A DNA stretch of 64,000 nt from Rhodospirillum rubrum ATCC 11170. GTDB taxonomy: Bacteria; Pseudomonadota; Alphaproteobacteria; Rhodospirillales; Rhodospirillaceae. The stretch covers positions 124,001-188,000 of the forward strand of contig NC_007643.1 in the NCBI RefSeq assembly GCF_000013085.1, in the 5' to 3' direction. Under the pieces are notes generated by a model that saw nothing but the letters and a program-made list of their open reading frames with translations, was not told where the DNA came from and did not search any database. The position numbers were made by a program, and so were the translations under genes. Of this stretch, positions 43,526 to 53,868 are shown piece after piece (position 1 is the stretch's first letter; each line of letters opens with the position of its first letter).

Positions 43526-44615
43526 ACAGGTCGGCGGCCTGATGGGGGGCGGCGCGCAGGTATTGGGGCGCGGCCTCGATCTTCTGGCCCAGGCGGGCGG
43601 CGGCGTGCCAGGGCCAGCGCGGGTCGTAGAGAATGCCGCGCGCCAGCCCGATCATATCGGCATCCCCGCTGACGAGGATGGTTTCGGCCTGTTCGGGTTC
43701 GGTGATCAGGCCGACGGCGATGGTCGGCAGGCCGGTCGCCGCCTTGATGGCGCGGGCCAAGGGCACCTGATAGCCGGGCCCGACGGGGATCTTCTGGTCA
43801 AGGCTGAGGGCGCCGCTTGATACGTGAATGAAGGCGCAGCCGCGCGCCTTCAAAGCCTCGGCCAAGGCGATAGTTTCTTCCAAGCTCCAGCCGCCCTCCA
43901 CCCAATCGGTGGCCGAGACGCGAACGCCAACCGGCTTGCCGGCGGGGAAGGCGGCGCGAACGGCGTCGAAAACCTCCAACGGGAAGCGCAGGCGGTTCTC
44001 CAACGAGCCGCCATAGGCGTCGCTGCGCCGGTTCGAAAGCGGCGAAAGGAACTCATGAAGCAGATAGCCGTGGGCGGCGTGGATCTCGATGGCGTCGATC
44101 CCGGCGCGCGCCGCCCGCCGGGCGGTGTCGGCGAAGGCCTCGCGCAGCTCCGTCAAATCGGCCACCGTCAGGGCGACGGGCGGGTTTTCCGACGGATCGA
44201 AGGGCAGGGCCGAAGGCGCCCGCGTCTGCCAGCCGCCGGCGTCGGGCGCGATCTGCGCGCCGCCTTCCCAGGGCACCGCCGTCGAGGCCTTGCGCCCGGC
44301 ATGGGCGATCTGCAGGGCGATCGGCATGGTCGAATAGGCGCGAACCTGGGCCAGGGTCTCGGCCAGGGCGTGCTCGGTCTCGTCGGACCACAGCCCCAAA
44401 TCGGCTGGGCTGATCCGACCGGCCGGCTCCACCGCCGTCGCCTCGATGATCAGCATCCCCGCACCCGACAGGGCGAGTTGGCCAAGATGGATGGTGTGCC
44501 AGCCGGTGGTCCGGCCGTCCTTGGCCGAATACTGGCACATCGGGGCGATGATGATGCGGTTGGGCAGGGTCAATCCATCCAGGGTGATCGGCTGGAAAAG
44601 CTGGCTTGTCGCCAT
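43512..44615 (-). CDS. Old yellow enzyme family NADH:flavin oxidoreductase (YqjM/NemA-like)
   Basis: 367 residues from ATG 44615 (MATSQLFQPITLDG). FMN-binding TIM barrel with IIIAPMCQYSAKDG (class II OYE cysteine), HAGRKAST, HAAHGYLLHEFLSPLSN and GGSLENRLRFPLEVF. Such enzymes reduce activated C=C bonds and N-ethylmaleimide-like electrophiles. It lies downstream of a TetR gene in the same direction, and an operator-like site is 68 bases before its start, so it is probably induced by electrophiles as in nemRA. Confidence 0.93.
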   Translation of the reverse strand: MATSQLFQPITLDGLTLPNRIIIAPMCQYSAKDGRTTGWHTIHLGQLALSGAGMLIIEATAVEPAGRISPADLGLWSDETEHALAETLAQVRAYSTMPIALQIAHAGRKASTAVPWEGGAQIAPDAGGWQTRAPSALPFDPSENPPVALTVADLTELREAFADTARRAARAGIDAIEIHAAHGYLLHEFLSPLSNRRSDAYGGSLENRLRFPLEVFDAVRAAFPAGKPVGVRVSATDWVEGGWSLEETIALAEALKARGCAFIHVSSGALSLDQKIPVGPGYQVPLARAIKAATGLPTIAVGLITEPEQAETILVSGDADMIGLARGILYDPRWPWHAAARLGQKIEAAPQYLRAAPHQAADLFKVV

Positions 44616-44682
44616 CGGCGGAGTCCTTGAGTGGAAGAGGGGGGGAGTGGAAGAGAGGAAGAGAGGGAAAGGAAGATTGATA

Positions 44683-44703
44683 GGGAACGTTCGCTTTCTA
44701 ATA
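44683..44703. promoter_or_regulatory. Operator-like site before OYE gene
   Basis: GGGAACGTTCGCTTTCTAATA matches the site before the TetR gene at 17 of 21 positions and lies in an imperfect palindrome (TAGGGAACG...TTCGCTTTCTA). On the minus strand it falls between weak -35/-10 candidates (TTATTA, TATCAA), a usual place for TetR repression. Confidence 0.6.
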
Positions 44704-44771
44704 AATGCCCCGATTGGCCGGGTTTGGATAGCGTTTAGAGAGGCGCGGGAAGTGGATTTCACGCCCGCTGT

Positions 44772-45380
44772 TTAGCGCAGGGTTCTCATCGCGGCGTCGA
44801 CAAGCGCGGCCACGCCGATCGGCGGCATGCCGGCTTGGCCAACGACCCGTAGGCCATGGATCAGGCAGAGCATCAGCCGGGCGGTGGCCGGGCCATCGAT
44901 GGTTTGGTCGATGGAGCCGTCGCTTTGGCCCTCGGCGATCAGCCCGGCCAGCCGGCTTTCGGTCAGCGACAGGCAATCGCGGATGCGATTGGCAAGAGCG
45001 GTATCGAACGTGGCCGATTCGGTGGCGGCGTTGACCAGCAGGCAGCCCTGGCGGTCGTCGCCGTCATGGGGTGTGGCGGCATAGAAGGTGAGGGCGGCGC
45101 GCAGGCGCTCACGCCCGCCCTCGACCGTGTCGAGAACGGCGTCAAGCTGGGCGCCGCGCAGGGCGGCATAGCGTTCGACCGCCGCCAAGAACAGGCCGCG
45201 CTTGTCGGGGAACGCCTTATAGAGGCTGCCGGTGCCCACGCCCATGGCTTCGGAAAGTTGGGTGATCGAATTGGCATGAAAGCCGCGCTCGCAGAAGGCC
45301 ACGATGGCGCCATCAAGGGCGACATCGAGATCGAATTCGCGGGGGCGACCGGGACCTCTGGGGGGAGCGGGGGAAGACAT
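44772..45380 (-). CDS. TetR-family repressor, NemR-like
   Basis: 202 residues. HTH domain near residues 15-60: ALDGAIVAFCERGFHANSI, then LSEAMGVGTGSLYKAFPDKRGLF. The C-terminal domain (LRAALTFYAATPHDGDDRQGCLLVNAATE) carries Cys in RQGCLLVN, typical of the NemR/AcuR subgroup that senses electrophiles. It lies 156 bases upstream of the OYE gene. Two matching sites, one before each gene, suggest control of itself and of the OYE gene. Confidence 0.9.
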   Translation of the reverse strand: MSSPAPPRGPGRPREFDLDVALDGAIVAFCERGFHANSITQLSEAMGVGTGSLYKAFPDKRGLFLAAVERYAALRGAQLDAVLDTVEGGRERLRAALTFYAATPHDGDDRQGCLLVNAATESATFDTALANRIRDCLSLTESRLAGLIAEGQSDGSIDQTIDGPATARLMLCLIHGLRVVGQAGMPPIGVAALVDAAMRTLR

Positions 45381-45391
45381 GATGGTAATTT

Positions 45392-45412
45392 GGGAGCGTT
45401 CACTTCCAAATA
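45392..45412. promoter_or_regulatory. Operator-like site before TetR gene
   Basis: GGGAGCGTTCACTTCCAAATA, 11 bases before the TetR start. With flanks it forms the imperfect palindrome TTGGGAGCG-TT-CACTTCCAA. It is the second copy of the motif at 44683, consistent with autoregulation. Confidence 0.6.
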
Positions 45413-45442
45413 CAAGGCCTTTGGCAAAAGCAAGGTCTTTGG
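45413..45442. repeat. Tandem 12-bp repeat upstream of TetR gene
   Basis: CAAGGCCTTTGG (45413-45424) and CAAGGTCTTTGG (45431-45442) repeat with an 18-base period and one mismatch, directly next to the operator-like site. They could be a second regulator's binding sites or part of a duplicated promoter. Confidence 0.45.
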
Positions 45443-45489
45443 AAGGCGGGCTTCGCCGGGGCCAGATCGGCCGGCCCCGGTGCGATCGG

Positions 45490-46029
45490 TTAGACCTTCT
45501 TGTGGGCGGCCTCGGCGGCGATGCCCCTTTCGATGACGTCCCAGGCTTCCTTGTAATTGCCCCAGCCCAGGATCTTCACCCACTTGCCCTCTTCAAGGTC
45601 CTTGTAGTGGGCGAAGAAATGCTCGATCCGCCGCAGCTCGATCGGCCGCAGGTCGCCGAAATTGTTCACGTTGTCGTGATAGGGGTAGAGCTTGCTGTGG
45701 GGCACGCCCAGGATCTTCTCGTCGCGGCCGGCTTCGTCTTCCATGTACAGCACGCCGACCGGGCGGGTGCGCATCACCGAGCCCACCGCCACCGGAATAC
45801 GGCCGACCACCATCACGTCCACCGGATCACCGTCGTCGGACAGGGTATGGGGAACGAAGCCGTAGTTGCAGGGGTAGTGCATGGCGGTGTGCAGGAAGCG
45901 ATCGACGAACATCGCCCCCGATTCCTTATCGACCTCGTACTTCACCGGATCGGCGAGCAGCGGAATCTCGATGATGACGTTCACATCCTGGGGCGGGTTC
46001 TTGCCCACGGGAATTTTCTTGATATCCAT
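45490..46029 (-). CDS. ppa: Inorganic pyrophosphatase
   Basis: 179 residues, usual length for bacterial family I enzymes. Motifs in order: VIIEIPLLADPVKYEVDKESG, FVDRFLHTAMHYPCNYGFVP, and the metal signature DDGDPVDVMV. It splits pyrophosphate in the cytoplasm. It is 96 bases downstream of the ampG-like gene, with its own likely promoter. Confidence 0.97.
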   Translation of the reverse strand: MDIKKIPVGKNPPQDVNVIIEIPLLADPVKYEVDKESGAMFVDRFLHTAMHYPCNYGFVPHTLSDDGDPVDVMVVGRIPVAVGSVMRTRPVGVLYMEDEAGRDEKILGVPHSKLYPYHDNVNNFGDLRPIELRRIEHFFAHYKDLEEGKWVKILGWGNYKEAWDVIERGIAAEAAHKKV

Positions 46030-46125
46030 TAACTTGGTCCTCTCTGTCGTATCCCCCGCCTCCCGCGGCGGCGCGGCGCACAGTAGCCTCTTTGCGTGCG
46101 CCGCGAAAGGCGCCGCCCCGGGGGA

Positions 46126-47778
46126 TCAGTGCGATTTTGGCGGCGCGAAGCGGGCGGCCAGGGCAACCAGGACCAGCACCGGCAGGCCAAGCGCCGCAGT
46201 GCCGATGAAAAAAGACGCATAACCGACGGTATCGACCACCGATCCGCCATAGCCGGCCAGGACCTTGGGCAGCAGGGTCATCAGCGAACTGAACAGGGCG
46301 TATTGCATGGCGGTGAAGCGCACCGAGGTCAGGGCCGAGAGATAGGCGACGAAGGCCGCCGAGGCCATGCCGGCGCTGAGATTGTCGCCGACGATGGCGA
46401 TCATCAGCCACAGGGTCTCGCCCGGATGGCCGGCCAGGGCGGCGAACAGCAGGTTCGACAGCGCCGCCAGCACGGCGCCGATGAACAACGCCCCCATCAC
46501 CCCGACGCGCAGGGCGACGATGCCGCCCAGAAAACCACCCAGCAGGGTCGCCCACAGGCCCCAGAATTTGGTGTAGGTGGCGATCTGCTCCTTGGTGAAG
46601 CCCATGTCGACATAAAAGACATTGGCGATCGCCCCCATCGCCACATCGGCCACCCGGTAGCTGCCGATCAGGGCGAGCACCAGCAGGGCGAGCCGGCCAT
46701 AGCGGCCGAAGAAATCGGCGATCGGCGCGATATAGGTCCGCCGCAGGTGCTCGCGCGAGGCCAGCCCCAGGGCGATCAGGGCGCTGGCGGCCACCCCGGC
46801 TCCGGCCAGGGCGCCGATCAGCCGCAGGGCGCCGGCCAGGGCCTGGGCCAGGGGCTCGCCGGTTCCGGCGGCGTGCAAACCTTGGGCGATCCCCCGCGCC
46901 GGAGCGTCAAGGGCGACGAAACCGCCGAGAAAGGCGGCGGCGGCCAGTACGATGACGCCGACGAAGCGGAGCTGGTCGGCCGTCGAGCGGTCGTCGGCCT
47001 CGGCGGTTTGCGGGGCGCGCTCGGGTTCGGGGATGACCAAGGTGGTGATCAGCCCCAGGGCCATGACCGCCGCCATCGTCCGATACACCGTCGCCCAGAC
47101 GGCGGGGTCATAGCCGGTGCCGGGATCGAGCAGGGCGGCCAGCCACAGCGATCCCGCCCCCGAGACCAGCATGCCGACGCGGTAGCCGGCGATATAGCTG
47201 GCCGACATCAGCGATTGCAGGGCCGGTTCGGCGGCTTCGATGCGATAGGCGTCGATCACCACGTCTTGGGTGGCGGCGGCGAAGGCGATGATCACCGCGC
47301 CCAGGGCCGTCATCGGCAGGGCGACGGCGGGATCGAAGGCTGCGGTCCAGACAAGGCCCAGACATACCAGCCCCTGGGCGAAAGCCAGCCAGCTTCGCCT
47401 TCGGCCAAGACGGCCAAGGACGGGAAGGGGCAGGCGGTCGACCAGCGGCGCCCAGACGAATTTGAAGGAATAGGCCAGAGCGGCCCAACTCAGCATGGTG
47501 ACCGTCGCCCGGTCGATCCCGGCTTCGCGCAGCCAGACCGACAGGGTGCTGAACACCAGCAGCAGCGGCAGACCGGCGGAAAAGCCGAGAAAGCCCATCC
47601 GCGCCACCCGGCTATCGCCGATGGCGATCACCGCCTCGCGCCAGCCGGCGGGCAAAGGGGCGAGCAGGAGGCGGCCGACCGCGGCCAGACCGCAGGTCCG
47701 GGCGAGGCGCCGCAGCGCCCCGCCGCTGCCCTGGGGTGCCAGTTTCAGGCGCCAGGGGGGGCGGGGGGCTGGGGTCAT
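46126..47778 (-). CDS. AmpG-like muropeptide MFS transporter
   Basis: 550 residues with about 12-14 helices. The AmpG pattern is clear: MGFLGFSAGLPLLLVFSTLSVWLREAGIDRATVTMLSWAALAY in pieces, FVWAPLVDRLPLPVLGRLGRRRSW, and ATQDVVIDAYRIE. AmpG imports 1,6-anhydro-muropeptides for cell-wall recycling. The N-terminal 45 residues (basic, before AVIAIGDSRV) are longer than usual, so the true start may be downstream. No ampR or ampD is near. Confidence 0.88.
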   Translation of the reverse strand: MTPAPRPPWRLKLAPQGSGGALRRLARTCGLAAVGRLLLAPLPAGWREAVIAIGDSRVARMGFLGFSAGLPLLLVFSTLSVWLREAGIDRATVTMLSWAALAYSFKFVWAPLVDRLPLPVLGRLGRRRSWLAFAQGLVCLGLVWTAAFDPAVALPMTALGAVIIAFAAATQDVVIDAYRIEAAEPALQSLMSASYIAGYRVGMLVSGAGSLWLAALLDPGTGYDPAVWATVYRTMAAVMALGLITTLVIPEPERAPQTAEADDRSTADQLRFVGVIVLAAAAFLGGFVALDAPARGIAQGLHAAGTGEPLAQALAGALRLIGALAGAGVAASALIALGLASREHLRRTYIAPIADFFGRYGRLALLVLALIGSYRVADVAMGAIANVFYVDMGFTKEQIATYTKFWGLWATLLGGFLGGIVALRVGVMGALFIGAVLAALSNLLFAALAGHPGETLWLMIAIVGDNLSAGMASAAFVAYLSALTSVRFTAMQYALFSSLMTLLPKVLAGYGGSVVDTVGYASFFIGTAALGLPVLVLVALAARFAPPKSH

Positions 47779-47838
47779 CGCGGGACCTGTCGGTGGTTCA
47801 TGCCGTCAGCGTCCGGTTTAGGGACGCCGTTTGGTCGA

Positions 47839-49680
<1,842 letters not shown>

Positions 49681-49692
49681 GGAGTTTTTTTC

Positions 49693-50688
49693 TTAGCCCA
49701 GCTTAGCTTTGACGAGATCGGCCAACGACGCCGCTTCGGGACGGGCGCCGAAGTGGGATACCACTTCCGCCGCAGCGATGGCGCCGATGCGAGCGCAGAG
49801 CTTTGGCTCGTACCCCCGGCAAAGGCCGAAAAGAAACCCGGCGGCGAACTGATCGCCAGCCCCGGTGGTGTCGACGAGATGATCCACGGTTTCGGCGGGA
49901 ACATCGGTCACGCTTTCGGCGCTGACGATGCGACAGCCTTTGGCGCTGCGGGTCACGACGGCCAAGGCGCAGCGACCGCGCAGCGCGGCGGTCGCTTGAT
50001 CAAGATCGGCGCTGCCGAAAAGCGCCATGACTTCATGTTCGTTGGCCAACAGGATATCGACGTGATTGTCGACCAATTCAAGGAAGGTGTCGCGGTGACG
50101 GTCGACACAAAAGGAATCCGACAGCGACAGGGCGACCTTGCGCCCGGCTTTTCGCGCCTGGGCGGCGGCCTGGAGAATGGCCGTTTTGGCGGCGGGCTGG
50201 TCCCACAGATAGCCCTCGATATAGGTGATGGCCGAATCGGCGATCACCTCCGCGTCGATATCGTCGGGGGCGAGTTGCGTGCAGGCCCCAAGATAGGTGT
50301 TCATCGTGCGTTCGGCATCGGGCGTCACCAGGATCAGGCAACGCGCCGTCGACGGCCCCTCGGTCAGCGGCGCCGTCGGGAAGGTCACGCCGATCGAGGT
50401 GATGTCGTGGCGGAAGATCGCGCCCAGGGCATCGTCGCGGACCTTGCCGATGAAGGCGGTGCGGGCGCCGAGCGAGGCCAGACCGGCCATGGTATTGGCC
50501 GCCGAACCGCCCGAGGCTTCGATGCCCGGGCCCATGCTGGCGTAAAGCACCTCGGCGCGGGTCTCGTCGATCAGAGTCATGCCGCCCTTGGGCAGGTCAT
50601 TGGTCGCGAGAAAGGCGTCATCGGCGTGGGACAACACGTCGACAATCGCGTTGCCGATACCGGCCACGTCGAAACGGGGTTCGTGCAT
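49693..50688 (-). CDS. PfkB-family carbohydrate/nucleoside kinase (adenosine kinase-like)
   Basis: 331 residues from ATG 50688 ([19 protein letters not shown]), the usual family start. PfkB signature 1 [16 protein letters not shown] and signature 2 [16 protein letters not shown] with catalytic Asp are intact. Alphaproteobacterial members of this subgroup are usually annotated as adenosine kinase or ribokinase-like. It would phosphorylate a nucleoside or sugar in the cytoplasm. It precedes typA, a conserved arrangement in related bacteria as far as I recall. Confidence 0.9.
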   Translation of the reverse strand: MHEPRFDVAGIGNAIVDVLSHADDAFLATNDLPKGGMTLIDETRAEVLYASMGPGIEASGGSAANTMAGLASLGARTAFIGKVRDDALGAIFRHDITSIGVTFPTAPLTEGPSTARCLILVTPDAERTMNTYLGACTQLAPDDIDAEVIADSAITYIEGYLWDQPAAKTAILQAAAQARKAGRKVALSLSDSFCVDRHRDTFLELVDNHVDILLANEHEVMALFGSADLDQATAALRGRCALAVVTRSAKGCRIVSAESVTDVPAETVDHLVDTTGAGDQFAAGFLFGLCRGYEPKLCARIGAIAAAEVVSHFGARPEAASLADLVKAKLG

Positions 50689-50993
50689 GGATGTTACGTC
50701 CGACTCTCTCTTGGGTGAGCGCGGGCGGCTCTGGTCGATCGAGCGCTGGCGACTCTGTCTGGGTGGGCGCTGGGGCTGGCGGAGCGTAGGAATTCGCCGT
50801 TCGACCATTCTCCCCGCGCCCGTCACGGCGGAAGGCCAATCGGCGGCAGTATAGCAACCAGGGCCCAGACCACAAGGCATGCCCGGCGCGTGGTCGGGCA
50901 AAACCCAACCCCGCACCCATGGGACCTTGCGCGGGCCGGCGCCTGCCCTCAATATCCGCCCGCCCGTCGCAATGCAACAGGGGATACGATTTC

Positions 50994-51677
50994 ATGCTCA
51001 ACGCGCTCGCGAAAGCCTTCGCCCAACTTGGCGATCCGAAGGTTCGCCGGGTTCTTCTGATTTCGATCGGTTTGACGATTCTCGGCTATATCGGGCTCGT
51101 CGCCGGGCTTTCCTTCGGCCTGGGGGCGGTGCAGGCCACCGACATCCTTTGGCTTGACACGGTGATCGACTGGGCCGCCGGGGGGGCGGTGGTGGTGCTG
51201 GCCTTGCTGTTCTTTCCGGCGCTGGTCACCCTGGTCTCGGGGCTTTTCCTCGACGGAGTCGCCGATGCGGTGGATGCCCGCCACTACCCCGACCTGGGGG
51301 CGCCGCGCGCTATTCCGCTGTCGGAGACGGTGATTTCGACTCTGCAGTTCACGCTGATCACCGTCGGCCTTAATATTCTGGCCCTGCCGCTTTATCTGCT
51401 GGTCCCCGGGGTCAGCCTTATCGCCTTTTACGCCCTGAACGGCTATTTGATCAGCCGCGAGTTCTTTGAGCTGGCCGCCCACCGGCGGATGGACCGGGCG
51501 AGCGCCCTGGCCCTGCGCCGTCAGCGCCGGGGCCGGCTGTGGGCCCTGGGGGCGGCGATCGCCTTTCTCACCACGATCCCTGTTCTCAATTTGCTGGTGC
51601 CGGTGATCGGAACGGCGGCGATGGTTCACATGGTCGAGGCCCTGCGCCGTTCCTCTCCTGGCATGTTGCGGGGGTAG
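50994..51677 (+). CDS. EI24/CysZ-like membrane protein
   Basis: 227 residues with four long hydrophobic segments and the conserved loop NGYLISREFFELAAHRRM of the EI24 domain family, to which CysZ belongs. The starts MLNALAKAFAQLGDPKVRRV and GLFLDGVADAVDARHYPDL fit alphaproteobacterial members. CysZ imports sulfate; no sulfate genes are here, so that function is not asserted. It probably heads an operon with the bactofilin 61 bases downstream. Confidence 0.82.
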   Translation: MLNALAKAFAQLGDPKVRRVLLISIGLTILGYIGLVAGLSFGLGAVQATDILWLDTVIDWAAGGAVVVLALLFFPALVTLVSGLFLDGVADAVDARHYPDLGAPRAIPLSETVISTLQFTLITVGLNILALPLYLLVPGVSLIAFYALNGYLISREFFELAAHRRMDRASALALRRQRRGRLWALGAAIAFLTTIPVLNLLVPVIGTAAMVHMVEALRRSSPGMLRG

Positions 51678-51738
51678 CCATCACCTGGATAAACTGGCTT
51701 CAAGCCCGCGATCCTTCTTGAGAGAGAGCCAAACGCCG

Positions 51739-52482
51739 ATGTTCGGACGCAAGTCACCCCAGCCCGGATCGAAAGATCCCGCCGTCGAGGCCGAATTCCG
51801 GGGCCCGGACGGCCGGAGCCAGGATTCCTCTGCGGTCTCCGCCACCGCCGATGAGGCTCCCACTCCTCCTTTCCGGCCGCTGGGAGAGGACACCCCCGTG
51901 TTCACCCCCTCGTCCGCCCAGGCGGCTCCGCCGCTCAAACCCTTCGCCCAACGAGGCACCCTAATGCCCAACCGCCCCAATCCCCCGGCTTTCAAGCAAC
52001 CCGATATTCCGCGCCGGGTGATGGATATTCCCGGCCACCCGCCGCGCCGCCCCGAAGCGGCTCCCGATTCAACCGAGGGCAAGAAGCTTGTCGTCGGTCG
52101 CGAGATCCAGCTTTCGGGCGAGATCAATGCCTGCGACCATCTGGTGGTCGAAGGCAAGGTCGCGGCCAATCTGACCAATGCCTCGATGCTGGAAGTCGCC
52201 GAGACCGGCGAGTTCAAGGGCACGGTGGTCATCGCCGAGGCCGATATCAGCGGCCGCTTCGAAGGCGAGATGACGGTCAGCCGTCGTCTTGTCGTCCGCC
52301 CCACCGGAGTGGTGGCCGGGGTCATCCGCTATGCCGCGCTGTCGGTGGAGGAGGGCGGGCGCCTGCAAGGCTCCATCGGTTCGCTCGACGCCGAATTCGA
52401 ACCCCCCGCTGCTCCCGCCCCCGCTCCCTCTGCCGCCGCTCCGGGGCCGCTGGGCGGTCCTGCGGCCGGCCCGCGGGTATGA
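51739..52482 (+). CDS. Bactofilin (polymer-forming cytoskeletal protein)
   Basis: 247 residues. A disordered Pro/Ser-rich N-terminus of about 115 residues (PTPPFRPLGEDTP, PPAFKQPDIPRRVMDIPG) precedes the bactofilin core of right-handed beta-helix repeats: LVVGREIQLSGEINACDHLVVEG, VAANLTNASMLEVAETGEFKG, then IAEADISGRFEGEM. A Pro/Ala tail follows. Bactofilins form filaments that place wall or signalling enzymes. The long N-terminal tail may be the membrane or partner-binding part. The stop overlaps the next start (ATGA). Confidence 0.9.
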   Translation: MFGRKSPQPGSKDPAVEAEFRGPDGRSQDSSAVSATADEAPTPPFRPLGEDTPVFTPSSAQAAPPLKPFAQRGTLMPNRPNPPAFKQPDIPRRVMDIPGHPPRRPEAAPDSTEGKKLVVGREIQLSGEINACDHLVVEGKVAANLTNASMLEVAETGEFKGTVVIAEADISGRFEGEMTVSRRLVVRPTGVVAGVIRYAALSVEEGGRLQGSIGSLDAEFEPPAAPAPAPSAAAPGPLGGPAAGPRV

Positions 52483-52895
52483 TCGTCGGCGCCCGCCCCG
52501 AAAGGACCGGTCTCGCGCTCTGGCGGAGGGTGGCTGTTTTCGGGGGGGCGCTCGTCGGTCTCGCCGCCTGTCAATCGGCCGACGGCCTGGGCGGGCGGCA
52601 TGGCGCCCTGCCGCCCTTGACGGTGGACAGCCCCTCGGCCCTGATCGGCCGCGATGATCGCGGCCTGCGCCGCGTTCTTGGCGAACCCGCCCTGCTGCGC
52701 CGCGACGGCTCGGCCCAGGTCTGGCAATACCGGGGGCGGGGCTGCGTGCTGGACTTCGTTCTTTATGAGGACGGGGGCCGCCTGGGCGTGGCCTATGCGG
52801 AGGCCCGGGGCCGGGGCGGCGGCGCGGCCGATCCCAAGGCCTGCCTGCGCGATGTCCACCACACCGCGTCGATCGGCGAGGTCATCGCCCTGTAA
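52479..52895 (+). CDS. Small hypothetical lipoprotein, coupled to bactofilin
   Basis: 138 residues. Signal sequence with lipobox LAAC (near residue 31) predicts a lipoprotein. The body (SPSALIGRDDRGLRRVLGEP, then AQVWQYRGRGCVLDFVLYEDG) resembles small outer-membrane-anchored proteins of the SmpA/BamE-like beta-alpha-beta type common in alphaproteobacteria. Two cysteines (GCVLDF and KACLRD) may pair. It overlaps the bactofilin stop by 4 bases, so a shared role at the envelope is likely. Confidence 0.72.
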   Translation: MIVGARPERTGLALWRRVAVFGGALVGLAACQSADGLGGRHGALPPLTVDSPSALIGRDDRGLRRVLGEPALLRRDGSAQVWQYRGRGCVLDFVLYEDGGRLGVAYAEARGRGGGAADPKACLRDVHHTASIGEVIAL

Positions 52896-52974
52896 CGTCA
52901 AGAACCGGATTGAAATTCAAGTCTCTGGTGACAGGCGTCTGAAAGGCTCCATCTCTCCTTCCGTGGAGGTTTTG

Positions 52975-53277
52975 ATGATTGACTTCGAGGACGCTGTCCG
53001 CATAGCCCTGGAAAATGTGGAAAAATTAGTAAAGGGGGCAAAAAATCCGGTTCCGGAAGAAGCTCTTCTGTCTTCTGACGGAAAATTTTACGAAGTCACC
53101 GTTAGCTATGACCTTGATGGCCCCGGCGCTTTTGATACCCTAAATCCTTCAAGTAAAGACGCGTCAAACCTGTTGACGCTGGCAGCCATAATGGGAAGAA
53201 GAAAGGAATACAAGGTATTCCTTATTAATAGTGAGAATGGGAATTTTGGGGGGTTTAGGAGATATAAAGAGGGCTAA
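52975..53277 (+). CDS. AT-rich gene, putative antitoxin or partner of PIN protein
   Basis: 100 residues from ATG 52975 with GGAGG 5 bases upstream. It begins MIDFEDAVRIALENVEKLVKG, then SSDGKFYEVTVSYDL and ends EYKVFLINSENGNFGGF. This pattern (helix, then EVTVSYD strand, then YKVF.I...G strand) recalls small unnamed proteins encoded beside PIN-domain genes; that recollection is not proof. Base composition is far more AT-rich than the neighbours. A CTCCA/TGGAG hairpin just before the start covers the GGAG. The PIN gene follows after 5 bases. It could also be an unrelated stress protein. Confidence 0.6.
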   Translation: MIDFEDAVRIALENVEKLVKGAKNPVPEEALLSSDGKFYEVTVSYDLDGPGAFDTLNPSSKDASNLLTLAAIMGRRKEYKVFLINSENGNFGGFRRYKEG

Positions 53278-53282
53278 TAATT

Positions 53283-53759
53283 TTGAAAAACAAAAAGCTA
53301 ATAATAGACACAAATATTTTACTGCTTCTTGTTATTGGCTCTATTGAAAGTGGTAGGCATATCCGTAATTCAAAGCGTTTGAGCGGATTTGATATTAAAG
53401 ACTATAGAGCGGTTGTTGAGTTTATAGGGAGTTTTGAAAAAATCTATATAACGCCCTATATCGCAACCGAGGTATCTAATCTTATAGATCTCAACGGCTA
53501 CGCCGCCAAACTTGCCTTTGGAATTGCGAGAAGCTTTTTTTTGATATTTGAACAGATAGAATCAACTATAGTTTCCGACAGTGAGCCGGAAGAATTTCTA
53601 TCCTATGGGATTACGGACAGTTCTCTTGTAAGATTATCGTCAAATTATACCATACTTACAAATGACAAAAGGCTTTTAGGGCCTTTGTTTTCCGCCGGTG
53701 GCGAAAATATCATTCCTTTTGAGATGGTTCGATCTTTAGTCAGAGGGTCGAACCTATAA
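53283..53759 (+). CDS. PIN-domain protein, putative ribonuclease toxin
   Basis: 158 residues from TTG 53283. Acidic residues of the PIN nuclease site are present: D9 in LIIDTNILLLL, E63 in ATEVSNLID, D112 in GITDSSLVRL and D128 in LTNDKRLLG. VapC toxins are about 130-150 residues, so the length fits. The DNA is AT-rich and codons such as ATA and TTA are frequent, unlike the flanks. With the small gene upstream it looks like a transferred toxin-antitoxin-like unit. Housekeeping PIN proteins with RNA maturation roles are the alternative. Confidence 0.7.
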   Translation: MKNKKLIIDTNILLLLVIGSIESGRHIRNSKRLSGFDIKDYRAVVEFIGSFEKIYITPYIATEVSNLIDLNGYAAKLAFGIARSFFLIFEQIESTIVSDSEPEEFLSYGITDSSLVRLSSNYTILTNDKRLLGPLFSAGGENIIPFEMVRSLVRGSNL

Positions 53760-53868
53760 AAAGTTAAGAACGGCCAAGACGATCCCGCTTCAATTTTTCA
53801 AGCGCGAGCCCCATCGCTCCGACCGCGTTTCACCACGGTCGCTAGAAACTAAGCCCTGACCAGCCGGC

